A program made the position numbers and the translations under genes. Of a DNA stretch of 64,000 nucleotides, positions 41,411 through 52,668 are shown piece after piece. A model generated the notes under the pieces. That model saw only the letters and a program-made list of their open reading frames with translations, had not been told where the DNA came from and did not search any database. The DNA comes from JANQOH01 sp965214495 (lineage in GTDB: Bacteria > Pseudomonadota > Alphaproteobacteria > UBA7887), in assembly GCA_965214495.1 (NCBI GenBank), contig OZ243958.1, positions 1,798,001 to 1,862,000 on the forward strand, read 5' to 3'. The first letter of the stretch is position 1, and each line of letters begins with the position of its first letter.

Positions 41411-42297
41411 TGCAAGCAGCGGTGCAGTTCCTGCAAGCGGTGGTCAACGGCACCGCGCTCGGCTGCGTGTATGCGCTCATCGCGCTCGGCTTCGTGCTGA
41501 TCTACAAGGCAACGGAGGTCATCAATTTCGCTCAAGGCGAACTGATGATGATCGGTGCGTTCCTCGCCTACACCTTCATCGTCGTGCTGGGGATGAATTT
41601 CTGGCTCGGCGCGGCGATCGCCATCGCGTTGACCGCCGCCTTCGGCGGGGCTCTGGAACGCACGATCATGCGTTCCATGGTCGGCCAGCCGGTGTTCTCG
41701 ATCGTCATGGTGACCATCGGCATCGGCTTCCTGGCCCGCAGCCTGGTGACGATGGTTCCCGGCTGGGGGGTCGATACCTACAAGATCGAAACCCCGTTCA
41801 CCAATCGCGTCGCGGAGATGGGGCCGCTCGTCGTCAGCCAGGACCACCTGGCGGTGATTGTGCTGACCGCGCTGTTGTGCGCGGCGCTGTATCTGTTCTT
41901 TCGTTTCGCCCGCCTCGGCATCGCCATGCAGGCGGTGTCCCAGAACCAGCTCGCGGCCTATTACATGGGCATTCCGGTCAAGACCGTGTTCTCGCTGATC
42001 TGGGCGGTCAGCGCCGGCGTGGCCGCGTTCGCCGGGTTGCTTCTGGCGCCGATCGTGTTCGTTCACGCGAATATGGGGTTTCTGGCGATCCGCGCCTTTC
42101 CGGCGGCGGTGCTGGGCGGCTTCGGTTCGATCCCGGGCGCGGTCGCGGGCGGGTTGATTATCGGCAACGTCGAGGCGCTGGCGGGGTTCTATCTGCCGGA
42201 AGGCTGGAAGGACGTGGCGCCGTGGGTCGTGCTGCTGGTCGTGCTGACGGTCAGGCCGCAAGGCCTGTTCGGCCAGACGGCACGCAAGAAGGTCTGA
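41410..42297 (+). CDS. livH: Branched-chain amino acid-type ABC transporter permease LivH
   Basis: The 295-aa membrane protein has eight or so hydrophobic segments and LivH landmarks (NGTALGCVYALIALGFVLIY, INFAQGELMMIGAF, AFPAAVLGGFGSIPGAVAGG). With LivM it forms the inner-membrane channel of a HAAT-family importer. Its start overlaps the SDR stop and its stop overlaps the livM start, so the genes form one translationally coupled operon. Confidence 0.92.
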   Translation: MQAAVQFLQAVVNGTALGCVYALIALGFVLIYKATEVINFAQGELMMIGAFLAYTFIVVLGMNFWLGAAIAIALTAAFGGALERTIMRSMVGQPVFSIVMVTIGIGFLARSLVTMVPGWGVDTYKIETPFTNRVAEMGPLVVSQDHLAVIVLTALLCAALYLFFRFARLGIAMQAVSQNQLAAYYMGIPVKTVFSLIWAVSAGVAAFAGLLLAPIVFVHANMGFLAIRAFPAAVLGGFGSIPGAVAGGLIIGNVEALAGFYLPEGWKDVAPWVVLLVVLTVRPQGLFGQTARKKV

Positions 42298-43373
42298 TGC
42301 GCTTCGTTTTCAAAACCGATTACGACCAGGACATCCGCCTGTTCGAACACCGCGGGACCGCGTTCCGGTATGCGGTCTTGCTGGCATTGCTGGTGGCCGC
42401 GCCGGCGCTGCTGGACCGGTTCTTTCTCCTGCAACTGACCTTCGTGTGCATCTACGCGGTGGTCGGCGTCGGGTTGATGCTGCTGTCGGGCTACACCGGC
42501 CAGATCTCGCTCGGCCATGCCGCCTTCTTCGCGGTCGGCGCCTATACCGAGACGGTCCTCCTGTCGCACGGCTGGCCGTTCCTGCTCACCCTGCCCGCTG
42601 CCGGCGCGGCGGCGGCGCTGGCAGGCATCGTCATCGGCATCCCGGCGCTCCGGCTCTCCGGAATTTATCTCGCCATCGCGACGCTTGCGTTCGGCTATAT
42701 CGTGGAAGAGATCCTGGCGCGCTGGGAATCGGTCACCGGCGGCGGAGCCGGCCTGATCGTCGATCCGATCCGCGTCTTCGGCGCGGACCTGACCGGCGGC
42801 TGGAAGTTCTATTACCTCTGCCTGGCGGTTGCGGTCGCCGTCATGCTGCTTGCGATCAACCTGCTGCGCTCGCCGATGGGGCGCGCGATGATCGCCATCC
42901 GCGACAGCGAGATCGCCGCCCAGAGCCTGGGCGTGCATCTGGCGCGCACCAAGACGACGGTGTTCGCCGTCAGCGCTGGCTTCACGGGCCTTGCCGGGGC
43001 GCTCAACGCGCACGCGCTCGGCTACATCAGCCCGGAAGCGTTCACCATCCTGTTGTCGGTGGAGTTCCTGTTGATGATCGTGGTCGGCGGGCTCGGCTCG
43101 TTGCACGGCGCGGTGTTCGGCGCCGTTTTCGTCATCGTGCTGCCCCAACTGGTCAAGATCGCGCGCGACTCGCTGCCGCCGGCGGTGGCGGCGCAGACCG
43201 GGCTGGAGGCCGCGGTTTTCGGCCTGGTGGTGGTGCTGTTCATGCTCTTCGAGCCGCTCGGCATTTACGGCGCCTGGCGGAAGGTCAAGCTCTGGTTCCA
43301 GCTCTTCCCGCTGTTTCGCAAGGGCACGTTCCGGCGCCAGAGGGCCTATCTCAGGACCGAGCGTCTGCGGTGA
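42297..43373 (+). CDS. livM: ABC transporter permease LivM
   Basis: The 358-aa permease has LivM features: MLLSGYTGQISLGHAAFFAV, PALRLSGIYLAIATLAFGYI, the cytoplasmic EAA-like SPMGRAMIAIRDSEIAAQSL and VVGGLGSLHGAVFGAVFV. It has a short charged cytoplasmic N-terminus and a basic C-terminal tail. It overlaps livG by 4 bp (GTGA). Confidence 0.92.
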   Translation: MRFVFKTDYDQDIRLFEHRGTAFRYAVLLALLVAAPALLDRFFLLQLTFVCIYAVVGVGLMLLSGYTGQISLGHAAFFAVGAYTETVLLSHGWPFLLTLPAAGAAAALAGIVIGIPALRLSGIYLAIATLAFGYIVEEILARWESVTGGGAGLIVDPIRVFGADLTGGWKFYYLCLAVAVAVMLLAINLLRSPMGRAMIAIRDSEIAAQSLGVHLARTKTTVFAVSAGFTGLAGALNAHALGYISPEAFTILLSVEFLLMIVVGGLGSLHGAVFGAVFVIVLPQLVKIARDSLPPAVAAQTGLEAAVFGLVVVLFMLFEPLGIYGAWRKVKLWFQLFPLFRKGTFRRQRAYLRTERLR

Positions 43374-44128
43374 CCCTGTTCGCGGCAGAGGATCTCGGCA
43401 TCCGGTTCGGCGGGCTGCGCGCGATCGATCGCGTGAGCTTCACCGTGGAGCGCGGCGAAGTGTTCACCATCATCGGCCCGAACGGCGCCGGCAAGACGAC
43501 GACCTTCAATCTGATCAGCCGCCTGTATGACCCGACCGAAGGGCGGATGCTGTTCGAGGGCCGCGATATCACGCGTGCACCCCCACACGGTATCGCCGCG
43601 CTCGGTATCGCGCGGACGTTCCAGAACATCGAACTGTTCGACAATGCCAGCGTGCTCGCCAACCTGCTGCTGGGCCGGCAACCGCACGCCCGCGCCGACC
43701 CGCTGTCCAGCATGTTGTTTCTGCCGCACGTTCGCCGCAGGGAGCGCGCACATCGGGAAAAGGTGGAAGAGGTGATCGATTTCCTGGACCTGCAACGCTA
43801 CCGCGACAGCCGGGTCGGCAGCCTGCCTTACGGCGTGCGCAAGGTGGTGGAGCTCGGGCGCGCGTTGGCCGGCGAACCGAAGCTGTTGTTGCTCGACGAA
43901 CCGTCTTCCGGTCTCAACGTCGAGGAGACCGGCGACATGGCCTGGTGGATCGGCGACCTTCGGCGGCGGCTCGGGATCACGGTGCTGGTGATCGAGCACG
44001 ACATGGCGCTTGTCGGGCGAGTGTCCGACCGGGTGCTGGCGCTGAACGACGGCCGCGTCATCGCACAGGGGACTCCGGAACAGGTCCGGCGGCACCCCGG
44101 CGTGATCGAGGCCTATCTCGGACGCTGA
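43370..44128 (+). CDS. livG: ABC transporter ATP-binding protein LivG
   Basis: The 252-aa ATPase has Walker A GPNGAGKTT, the LivG-type IARTFQNIELFDNASVLANL, signature region SLPYGVRKVVELGRALAGEP and Walker B LLLLDEPSSGLN, then the H-loop IEHDM. The usual LSGGQ is replaced by LPYGVRK, as is common in LivG. The GTG at 43370 overlaps the livM stop. It powers import together with LivF. Confidence 0.93.
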   Translation: MTLFAAEDLGIRFGGLRAIDRVSFTVERGEVFTIIGPNGAGKTTTFNLISRLYDPTEGRMLFEGRDITRAPPHGIAALGIARTFQNIELFDNASVLANLLLGRQPHARADPLSSMLFLPHVRRRERAHREKVEEVIDFLDLQRYRDSRVGSLPYGVRKVVELGRALAGEPKLLLLDEPSSGLNVEETGDMAWWIGDLRRRLGITVLVIEHDMALVGRVSDRVLALNDGRVIAQGTPEQVRRHPGVIEAYLGR

Positions 44129-44129
44129 C

Positions 44130-44893
<764 letters not shown>

Positions 44894-44903
<10 letters not shown>

Positions 44904-46699
44904 CCGACACGGTTACGGAAATGTTCCGCCGCCGGGTGGAGGCGGAGGGCGGCGCCGTAGCGATGCGCGAAAAGACGCTCGGCATCTGGCGCCCGATCAC
45001 CTGGAGCGAGTTCGACCGCTGCGCGCGGCATGTGGGCCTCGGACTGATCGCCCTCGGACTTCGACCCGGCGACCGGGTGTGCGTGCTGAGCCGGAACAAC
45101 CCCGAATGGCTGTATGTCGATCTCGGCGTCCTCGGCGCGGGCGGGGTGTGCGCCGGCATCTATCCCACCGACACGCCGCCGCAGGTGGCTTACGTGGTTG
45201 GCCACTGCGCCGCGAGCTTCCTGTTCGTCGAGGACGACGAACAGCTCGACAAGGCGTTGGAGGTCCGCGCGAACATGCCGAGCCTGATGAAGATCGTCGT
45301 CTTCGACGAACGCGCGGCGGCGGATCTCGCCGACGATACGGTGATCGGCCTCGACGAACTGTATGCGCTCGGCCGCGCCAGGGAGCGGGAAGAGCCCGCG
45401 CTGTGGCCCGCCCTGGCGGCGCGCGCCGCTGCGGACGACCTGGCGATCCTCGTCTATACCTCCGGCACTACGGGGCCGCCCAAGGGCGCGATGCTCAGCC
45501 ATCGCAACGTCGTCTCCCAGTGCGATGCCCTGGCGGCGTCGCTGCCCTCGCGTCCGGGCGACGAGCGCCTCTCGTTCCTGCCGCTGTGCCACGTCGCCGA
45601 ACGCATTCTCGCCTATGTCTGCGTCCGCGACGGCGGGACGACCAATTTCGCCGAGAGTCTCGACACCGTCGCCGAGAACCTCCGCGAGCTGCAACCGACG
45701 GTGCTGATGTCCGTGCCGCGCGTGTGGGAACGGTTTCACTCGCAAGTGGCGCTGGCGGTTCGCGACGCGCCGCGCCTGCAACGATGGGCCTACGAGTGGG
45801 CGATCGGCCTCGGATCGCGCCTGGCCGACCATCGGATCGCGGGAACGACGCCGCCGGCAGGACTGCAACTGGCCTGCCGGCTCACGCGGGCGCTGGTGCT
45901 GGGGAACGTTCGCCGCCTGTTGGGGCTCGACCGATGCCGCTGGCTGATCACCGGCGCAGCACCGATCGCGCCCGATCTCGTGCGCTGGTATCTCGCGCTC
46001 GGCTTGCCGATGCTCGAAGTCTATGGCCAGACCGAATGCGCGGGCGCCGCCACCCTGATGCCGCAGGACGCCATCCGGCCCGGCTCGGTCGGCAAGGCGG
46101 TGCCGGGGACGGAAGTGGCGCTGTCGTCGGACGGCGAGATTCTCGTCAGGGGCCCGACCGTCTTCATGGGCTACTGGAACGATCCGCAAGCGACCGCCGA
46201 AACCGCCGTCGATGGCTGGCTGCACACCGGCGACGTCGGACGCATCGACGACGACGGCTATCTGACGATCACCGATCGCATGAAGGACATCATCGTCACC
46301 GCCGGCGGCAAGAACGTCACTCCGTCCGAGATCGAGCGGCAACTCAAGTTCAGCCCCTACGTTTCCGACGCCGTCGTGATCGGCGAGAGGCGCAGATATC
46401 TCACATGCCTGATCATGATCGACCACGAGAACGTGGCCAAATTCGCGCAGGAGAACGCGGTGCCGTTCACCAACTTCGCGAGCCTGACCCGCGCTGCGCC
46501 GGTGGTCGATCTGATCGAAGCCGAGGTCGAAGCGGTGAACCGGCGCCTCGCTCAGGCCGAAACGATTAAGTATTTTCGCCTGATCGACCGCGAGCTCGAC
46601 CCGGAAGACGACGAACTGACCCCGACCATGAAGCTCAAGCGCGCTTTCGTGGGCCGGAAATACGCAGCCCTGATCGACGACATGTACCGCGCCGCGTGA
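44894..46699 (+). CDS. Long-chain-type acyl-CoA synthetase (AMP-binding)
   Basis: The 601-aa ligase has the AMP-binding P-loop YTSGTTGPPKGAMLSHRN, motif YGQTECAG, the hinge GDVGRIDDDGYLTITDRMKD and ITAGGKNV-like VTAGGKNVTPSEIE. This is the FAA1/long-chain subgroup usually linked to liv-type transporter operons. It would activate an imported carboxylic acid with CoA and ATP. Overlap with livF supports operon membership. Confidence 0.9.
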
Positions 46700-46731
46700 C
46701 ACGCGCGGGAGACTGGACGGGAGCACGAACG

Positions 46732-47895
46732 ATGGCCGGAAGAACATGGACAGGCATACTGATCGCACTCGCACTGGCGGCGCCGGGAGCGCTCGCCGAC
46801 CAGGGCGTCGAGGACGACCGGGTGGTCTTCGGCACGCATCTGGATTTGAGCGGGCCGATCACTTTCTGGGGCGTGCCGGTGCGCAACGGCATGGAGATGG
46901 CGGTCGAGGAGTTGAACGAGGCCGGCGGCGTTCACGGGCGCCGCATCGAACTGATTGTCGAAGACACCGGCTACGACCCTAAGAAAGCCGTTCTCGCAAC
47001 CCAGAAGCTGGTGACCCGAGACGAGATCTTCGCCCTCGTCGGCGCCATGGGAACGCCGACCGTGCAAGCCAGTATGCCTCTGGTGCTGCGAGAGGGGCTG
47101 CCGCACGTCTTTCCGCTGACTGCGGCCGAGCAGATGTATCTGCCGTTCAACCGGCTCAAATTCGCGCTGCTCCCGACCTACTATCACGGGATGCGGAGCG
47201 CGACGAAGTGGATGGTCGAGAACCGGGAGAAGAGCCGCGTCTGTGCGCTCTATCAGGACGACGAATACGGCCTGAACACAGTGCGCGGCGTGCGCGATCA
47301 ACTCGCGGCCATGGGCCTCGAAACCATCGCCGAGACGACCTACAAGCGCGGTGCGACCGATTTTTCCAGTCAGATCGCCCGCTTGCGCGCGGCGGATTGC
47401 GATCTGGTCACGCTGGGCACCATCATCCGTGAGACCGTGGGAGCCATGGCGGAAGCGCGCAAGGTCGGCTGGCCGGTCGATTTTCTCGTGTCGCAGGCGG
47501 GTTACGCACCCGAAGTCGCGGCGCTCGGCCAGCAGGTCGTGGAAGGGCTATACGGCGTCGGCTTCACGCCGATCCCCTATTACGACGACGCCGGGCCGGA
47601 AGTGCGCGACTGGATGACGCGCTACCGCGAGCGCTTCGGCGCCGACGCCAGTATCCAGGCCGTCGCGGGCTACATGGTGATGACCATCGCCGCGATGGGG
47701 CTCGAGAACGCGGGCCGCGACCTGACGGTGGACAGTTTCGTCGATGGGCTGGAACGCATCCGGGGCTACCGCGACATCTTCGGGTCGGCGCCCGTCGGTT
47801 TCGGTCCCGACCGAAGGCTCGGCGCCGAGCAGACCTTCCTCAACCAGGTTCGCGAAGGGCGTTGGGTGCGGTTGACCGATCCGCTTTCCTTCTGA
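46732..47895 (+). CDS. Periplasmic substrate-binding protein of the ABC transporter
   Basis: The 387-aa protein is a type I periplasmic binding protein of the LivJ/HAAT family. Residues 1-22 form a Sec signal (ILIALALAAPGALA before DQGV). The mature part opens VVFGTHLDLSGPITFWGVPV and contains EDTGYDPKKAVLATQKLVTR. Together with livHMGF and the ligase it completes an uptake-and-activation system, perhaps for an aromatic or alicyclic acid rather than an amino acid given the BadH-like SDR. The ATG at 46732 follows GGGAG. Confidence 0.9.
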   Translation: MAGRTWTGILIALALAAPGALADQGVEDDRVVFGTHLDLSGPITFWGVPVRNGMEMAVEELNEAGGVHGRRIELIVEDTGYDPKKAVLATQKLVTRDEIFALVGAMGTPTVQASMPLVLREGLPHVFPLTAAEQMYLPFNRLKFALLPTYYHGMRSATKWMVENREKSRVCALYQDDEYGLNTVRGVRDQLAAMGLETIAETTYKRGATDFSSQIARLRAADCDLVTLGTIIRETVGAMAEARKVGWPVDFLVSQAGYAPEVAALGQQVVEGLYGVGFTPIPYYDDAGPEVRDWMTRYRERFGADASIQAVAGYMVMTIAAMGLENAGRDLTVDSFVDGLERIRGYRDIFGSAPVGFGPDRRLGAEQTFLNQVREGRWVRLTDPLSF

Positions 47896-47900
47896 CGCCG

Positions 47901-49112
47901 ATGCTGGACGGCAAGCGCGTTCTGCTGATCGTCGCGGGGGGGATCGCGGCCTACAAGAGTCTCGAACTCGTTCGCCTGTTGCGCGCGGAGGGGGCGTCGG
48001 TGCGGTGCGTTCTCACTGCCGGCGGGGCGGCGTTCGTGACGCCGCTGTCGCTCGCCGCGCTCAGCGAAGACAAGGTTTACGGCGACCTGTTCTCGCTGAC
48101 CGACGAGAGCGAGATGGGCCACATCCGCCTGTCGCGCGAGGCGGACCTGGTGGCGGTGGCGCCGGCCACCGCCGACCTGATCGCGAAGATGGCGAACGGT
48201 CTGGCGGACGACCTCGCCTCGGCCGTGCTGCTGGCTACGGACAAGCCGGTGCTGGTCGCGCCGGCAATGAACGCCCGCATGTGGGCGCATCCCGCAACGC
48301 AGCGCAACGTCGCCGTTGTCGCCGGCGACGGCGTGCGCCGCATCGGCCCCGACGACGGCGATCTCGCCTGCGGCGAGATCGGCGCGGGGCGCATGGCCGA
48401 ACCGGCGGCGATCCTGGCCGCCATCGATCGCCTGCTCGGCGGCGGCGCGCTCGCCGGAGCGCGGGCGCTGGTAACGAGCGGGCCGACCCACGAACCGATC
48501 GACCCGGTCCGCTACATCACCAACCGGTCGTCGGGCAAGCAAGGCCATGCGATCGCCCGCGCTCTCGCCGACGAGGGCGCCGAGGTCGTGCTGGTTACCG
48601 GCCCGACGGCGGAGCCCGACCCGCCGGGGGCGCGCGTCGTCCGCGTCGAGACCGCGGCGCAGATGCTTGCGGCGTGCCGCGCGGCGCTGCCGGTCGATGT
48701 CGCCGTGTGCGCGGCGGCCGTCGCCGACTGGCGCGCGGCGGCGCCGGCGAACCGCAAGATCAAGCGCGGCGGCGCCGAAAGCCGGACGTTGGAGATGGTC
48801 GCCAACCCCGACATTCTGGTGGCGTTGAGCCGGCTCGAGCGCGGCCGGCCCGGTCTGGTGATCGGGTTCGCTGCGGAGACGAACGACGTGATCGCCAACG
48901 CGACGGCGAAGCGCATCGCCAAGGGCTGCGACTGGATCCTCGCCAACGACGTGTCGGCGGAGCGCGGCGTGTTCGGCGGCGACCGCAACACGGTGCATCT
49001 AATTGGCGAAACCGGCGCCGAAACATGGGAGACCGCAGCCAAGTCTGAAGTCGCCCGCCGCCTGACCGCGCGCATCGCAACGGCGCTGGAAGCCCGCGGT
49101 TTGAGCGCCTGA
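47901..49112 (+). CDS. coaBC: Bifunctional phosphopantothenoylcysteine decarboxylase/synthase
   Basis: The 403-aa protein makes 4'-phosphopantetheine for coenzyme A. The N-terminal CoaC flavoprotein half has IVAGGIAAYKSLELVR, the active-site His in SEMGHIRLSREAD, and the substrate clamp PAMNARMW. The C-terminal CoaB half has SGPTHEPIDPVRYITNRSSG and CAAAVADWR. It starts 5 bp after the binding-protein gene, yet is a housekeeping gene. Part of its sequence (48177-48265) is copied in inverted and rearranged order just after its stop. Confidence 0.96.
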   Translation: MLDGKRVLLIVAGGIAAYKSLELVRLLRAEGASVRCVLTAGGAAFVTPLSLAALSEDKVYGDLFSLTDESEMGHIRLSREADLVAVAPATADLIAKMANGLADDLASAVLLATDKPVLVAPAMNARMWAHPATQRNVAVVAGDGVRRIGPDDGDLACGEIGAGRMAEPAAILAAIDRLLGGGALAGARALVTSGPTHEPIDPVRYITNRSSGKQGHAIARALADEGAEVVLVTGPTAEPDPPGARVVRVETAAQMLAACRAALPVDVAVCAAAVADWRAAAPANRKIKRGGAESRTLEMVANPDILVALSRLERGRPGLVIGFAAETNDVIANATAKRIAKGCDWILANDVSAERGVFGGDRNTVHLIGETGAETWETAAKSEVARRLTARIATALEARGLSA

Positions 49113-49113
49113 A

Positions 49114-49205
49114 CGGCCGAGGCGAGGTCGTCCGCCAGACCGTTCGCCATCTTCGCGATCAGGATCGCCGGCGCGACCAGCACCGGTTTGTCGGTGGCCA
49201 GCAGC
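49114..49205 (-). repeat. Inverted, rearranged partial copy of coaBC
   Basis: 49114-49162 is a perfect reverse complement of coaBC 48177-48225. The next 40 or so bases are a reverse complement of about 48228-48265 with a few changes. In a plain inverted copy the two blocks would appear in the other order, so the piece was rearranged as well as inverted. Confidence 0.85.
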
Positions 49206-49234
49206 CCGGCAGTAGGGCGCCCAAGCCACCGATC

Positions 49235-49305
49235 TGTAGCGGCACCCCTTGTGGGCGCCGTGCGTCAGATGGGGCGCCAAGGCAACCACAAGGGTTACCC
49301 CTACA
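49235..49305. repeat. Dispersed palindromic repeats, two units
   Basis: One inverted unit (CTGTAGCGGCACCCC then TTGTGGGCGCC, 49235-49257) and one direct unit (GGCAACCACAAGGGTTACCC, 49281-49300, then CTACA). Confidence 0.7.
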
Positions 49306-49618
49306 TTCGAATGCGCATCGATCACGCTACTTTGCGATAACGCCCGACGCGATTCTCATTCGGCTTCGGCAGGCACGGCCTCCGTGCGCGGACGCCTCGC
49401 CCGCATGCGCACGATGCGCGTAAACTTGAGTATGCGGGCGAGACACCAAGCGTTCGGGTGTCCATGACCAGAACCGCCGCGATGGATCAAACCATGTTGA
49501 GACCGCGTAGCGCCTCAGTTTGCGATAGTCGCGGCTCGTCCGTGTCGCAGCGTATGCCAGCGGCGCCGGCGGCGACAGTCGGCGCGCCAACGGGAAACCC
49601 GCGCATTCCGGTGGCGCA

Positions 49619-49642
49619 GGCGCCCATAAGGGACGCCCCTAC
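49619..49642 (+). repeat. Dispersed palindromic repeat unit
   Basis: GGCGCCCATAAGGGACGCCC followed by CTAC, a variant of the same family. Confidence 0.65.
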
Positions 49643-49822
49643 GGGGTCGGACCGCGTGACACGGCGACCTTTCGAATGTGGCGTCGCAGGTCGGCGCCTC
49701 TGCCGGCTGGCCCCCACCTTGTAATACCAGTCGCGTATCATATTGACTCGTGCTTCGATATATCGCTCCCTCGCGCTGACCCCGAAACATCACCGTATAG
49801 GTTTGTTTGAATTGCGATTGGT

Positions 49823-49848
49823 ATAATGGTAACCCTTGTGGTTGCCGG
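49823..49848 (-). repeat. Dispersed palindromic repeat unit, inverted
   Basis: The plus strand reads TAATGGTAACCCTTGTGG then TTGCCGG, the reverse complement of the GGCAACCACAAGGGTTACC form. Confidence 0.65.
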
Positions 49849-49987
49849 CCCGTCCAGACCCCGGCTGAGCGACACCCCGCAGGTTTCAAACTTAGACACG
49901 CCTGATCGCTATTGACACTCGAACGTTCCATAGATTACGAATACCGACTTAGATGCCGATTTTCCGCTGGCGCTCACGGAGTACAAT

Positions 49988-52591
49988 ATGACCGATATTC
50001 TCGATGCTTTTGGGCGTCTGATTGATTCCAACGGCCTCTCGTGCGTAGATCGCGTCGAACTCCCGGCCCGACCCGAACGGACAGTCCCCATACCGGATCC
50101 TATCGCACGGGATCGCCCGGGCGTTGGTTATCGAACGACGACAGGCTACAAGATCGTCTGTGGCTTCACCAAGCCAGAGCCTTGGAAGCGGCCGCCGGTG
50201 GGCGCAACGTTGTCATATCGACCGGCACCGCGTCCGGCAAATCTCTCATATTCCAGTCAACCGCTTTCCAGATGTTGGACAACAGTGGCGACGCCGCGAC
50301 AATCGTATTCTATCCCCTCAAGGCGTTAGCCGCCGACCAGATGGTTTCATGGCGACGCGCGGCTGAATTAGCGGGTTTGAGCGGCGACACGGTCGTAAGA
50401 CTCGATGGTGACGTTCCGCGCGGGGAACGGGCAGGTGTCCTGCAAAACGCGCGTATCGTGCTGATGACGCCCGATATCTGCCACGCATGGTTTCTCAATG
50501 AGATATCCAAATCGACACACCGAGACTTTCTCGCACGAACATCTCTCATCGTCATAGATGAGGCGCATATCCTGGAAGGGATATTCGGCAGCAATTTCGC
50601 ATACTTGTTCCGTCGACTGTGCGCCGCTCGATCGTTAGCGAGCCGGGGACGTCCACTCGCACCGTTACAAGTCGTCGCCGCCAGCGCGACGATTCTGAAA
50701 CCGGCGGAACATCTCCGTGCGCTCACCGGATTGCAGTTCGAAACGGTCGGAGAGGAAGATGACGGCTCGCCGCATCATGGACGATCAATCGTCCACATCT
50801 GTCCGGATGACGGAAATGAAATAAATATTACAGCAATATTGCTGCGGCAAATGGTTGACGAATCCACCGCCGGAAGTTTCATCACATTTGTCGACTCTCG
50901 CCAAGGTACGGAGCGCTTTGCCGTGCAAACAGACCGCTTAGATCTGGTGAAACCTTACAGAAGCGGTTACGAAGCAACCGACCGAACAGACATAGAAGAT
51001 GCGCTTCGCACCGGTGATCTACGGGGCGTCGTATCGACGTCAGCACTTGAACTGGGAATCGATATTCCGCATTTTGCCGTCGGGATCAACATCGGCGTTC
51101 CCATATCCCGGAAATCGTTCCGGCAACGCCTGGGCCGAGTCGCCCGCTAGCGCCCGGGTAGCTTTGGCATCCTCGCCGACTCCACTGCGTTTCGACTTTT
51201 CGGAACGAGCTTGGAAGAATACTATCACGCATCCGTGGAACCGTCCTACCTGTATCTTCACAACAGGTTCATACAGTACGCACACGCGAGGTGTTTGGCC
51301 GATGAATTGGAGATGCTCGGCGTCACCGGCCGGCGGGTCGCGCCGTCCAACATATCTTGGCCAGAAGGGTTCAAGGATGTATTCGATTTCTCGTACCCGG
51401 GTAGCCCATCCGCGCGACCTCGCGAGTTCGACGCAATTGCACTGATAGGCGCCGATCAGCCTCACTACAACTATCCCATGAGAAATGTTTCCGAAGTAGT
51501 GTTCCGTGTAGTTCACGGTAAAGGCGGCCCCGCCGGTCGTTCCTCAGTGGGAGATCTCAGCCTTCAACAGGCAATTCGAGAGGCCTTTCCTGGAGCAATT
51601 TATCTGCACATGGGGCGTGGGTACCGTGTCCACGAGTGGCAAAATAATCGATTGGAGCGCACAATTCGAGTGAGTCCGACCGGGACTCACGCATCTCCGA
51701 GACCGCTTATGCGTACATTCGTCAATTTAAGCTTAGACCGGGAAGGCATCGTCGATCAGCATTTACGCTTGGGAGATAATGGTTTTCTTAGTGAATGCCA
51801 TTTGCAAGTCGTAGAGAGGGTGGAGGGAGTTCGCGAGGGTGAGAAAAGGAAATATTACAAAGATCTACGGCAAGAGAGACCGGCTATGACCAGTAAAACA
51901 CGAGAATTTCGCACGACTGGCGTCGTCATGTCAATTGACGAAACGTGGTTCACGCAAAAAGGCGTCAAACAGCGGGTTGCAAATGCGTTTCGGGAGCTCA
52001 TGCTACGAGAATACAGCATCGCAGCGCAAGACGTGGATAGCGTGGCCACGAATATATCGCTGATAAGAGGCGATGGACGGTATGAACCTAGTTTCCAACA
52101 TGATAGTTATATTCGATGCTACTCACGGGAGTCTGCGTCTGACCGAACCTGCATACCTCCGATTCGAACATCTTCTCAATCGATTTCAGTCGGCCGAGAA
52201 AGCGTTATCCGGGGATGCCCTTCTTTCCAGAGATATTATCGATGGCTTGCGAGATTGGTTTGCACAGCTTTGCGATGATAGCGGAGCGGTGGTCGATGTT
52301 GCGGGCGCCGACGAGCGAGATGGATGGTTAAGGATATTTGACAACGGCAGCGTCGTAGCGCACACAGACACACACGGCGTGCTCCGAGATATTGAGATTA
52401 CTGGAAGAGAGCTTGTGAGTATAGACGGTGTTGATCAGCTTTTCTACCAATATAGACCGAGGTCGGACAGAAAGGCAAAGGCAATGATGTCAGCGGGGAA
52501 GTGCCAACCAGTTGGAGACGATTGGAATATGGTTTATTGGAATCCCGAGAGCGGCGAAACGCGCGAAACCATCGACGAAGGAGAAGAGTAG
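49988..52591 (+). pseudogene. Broken SF2 DEAD/DEAH-box helicase
   Basis: Three frames together spell one helicase of about 865 residues. The N-terminus (ILDAFGRLIDSNGLSCVDRV) is in the 49988 frame. After a shift near 50120 come the Q-like motif LWLHQARALEAAAGGRN, motif I STGTASGKSLIFQ, motif II VIDEAHILEG, motif III ASATILK and motif VI QRLGRVAR. An in-frame TAG at 51148-51150 interrupts, after which the frame resumes with RPGSFGILADS and NRFIQYAHARCLADELEML. A second shift near 52075 leads into IVIFDATHGSLRLTEPAYLR and the end. The sequence is clearly more AT-rich than its neighbours. Such helicases occur in defence islands; this copy looks inactivated. The 52073-52591 ORF could alternatively be a separate gene. 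Confidence 0.75.
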
Positions 52592-52668
52592 ATTGTGAAT
52601 GTTGATGCTGGACCGACATATGCACTCGCGTACATTACATCTTGATCCCGCAAGTAGGACAGAACAGG

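Larger units (their letters stand above)
49206..49987. other. Intergenic repeat-rich region
   Basis: No gene is supported here. It holds at least four units of the stem-ACAAG-stem dispersed repeat (around 49235, 49281, 49619 and 49823) in both orientations, and a copy of the second GC-rich repeat (49392-49418). Base composition falls toward the helicase gene. It looks like a recombination-prone boundary. Confidence 0.6.
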
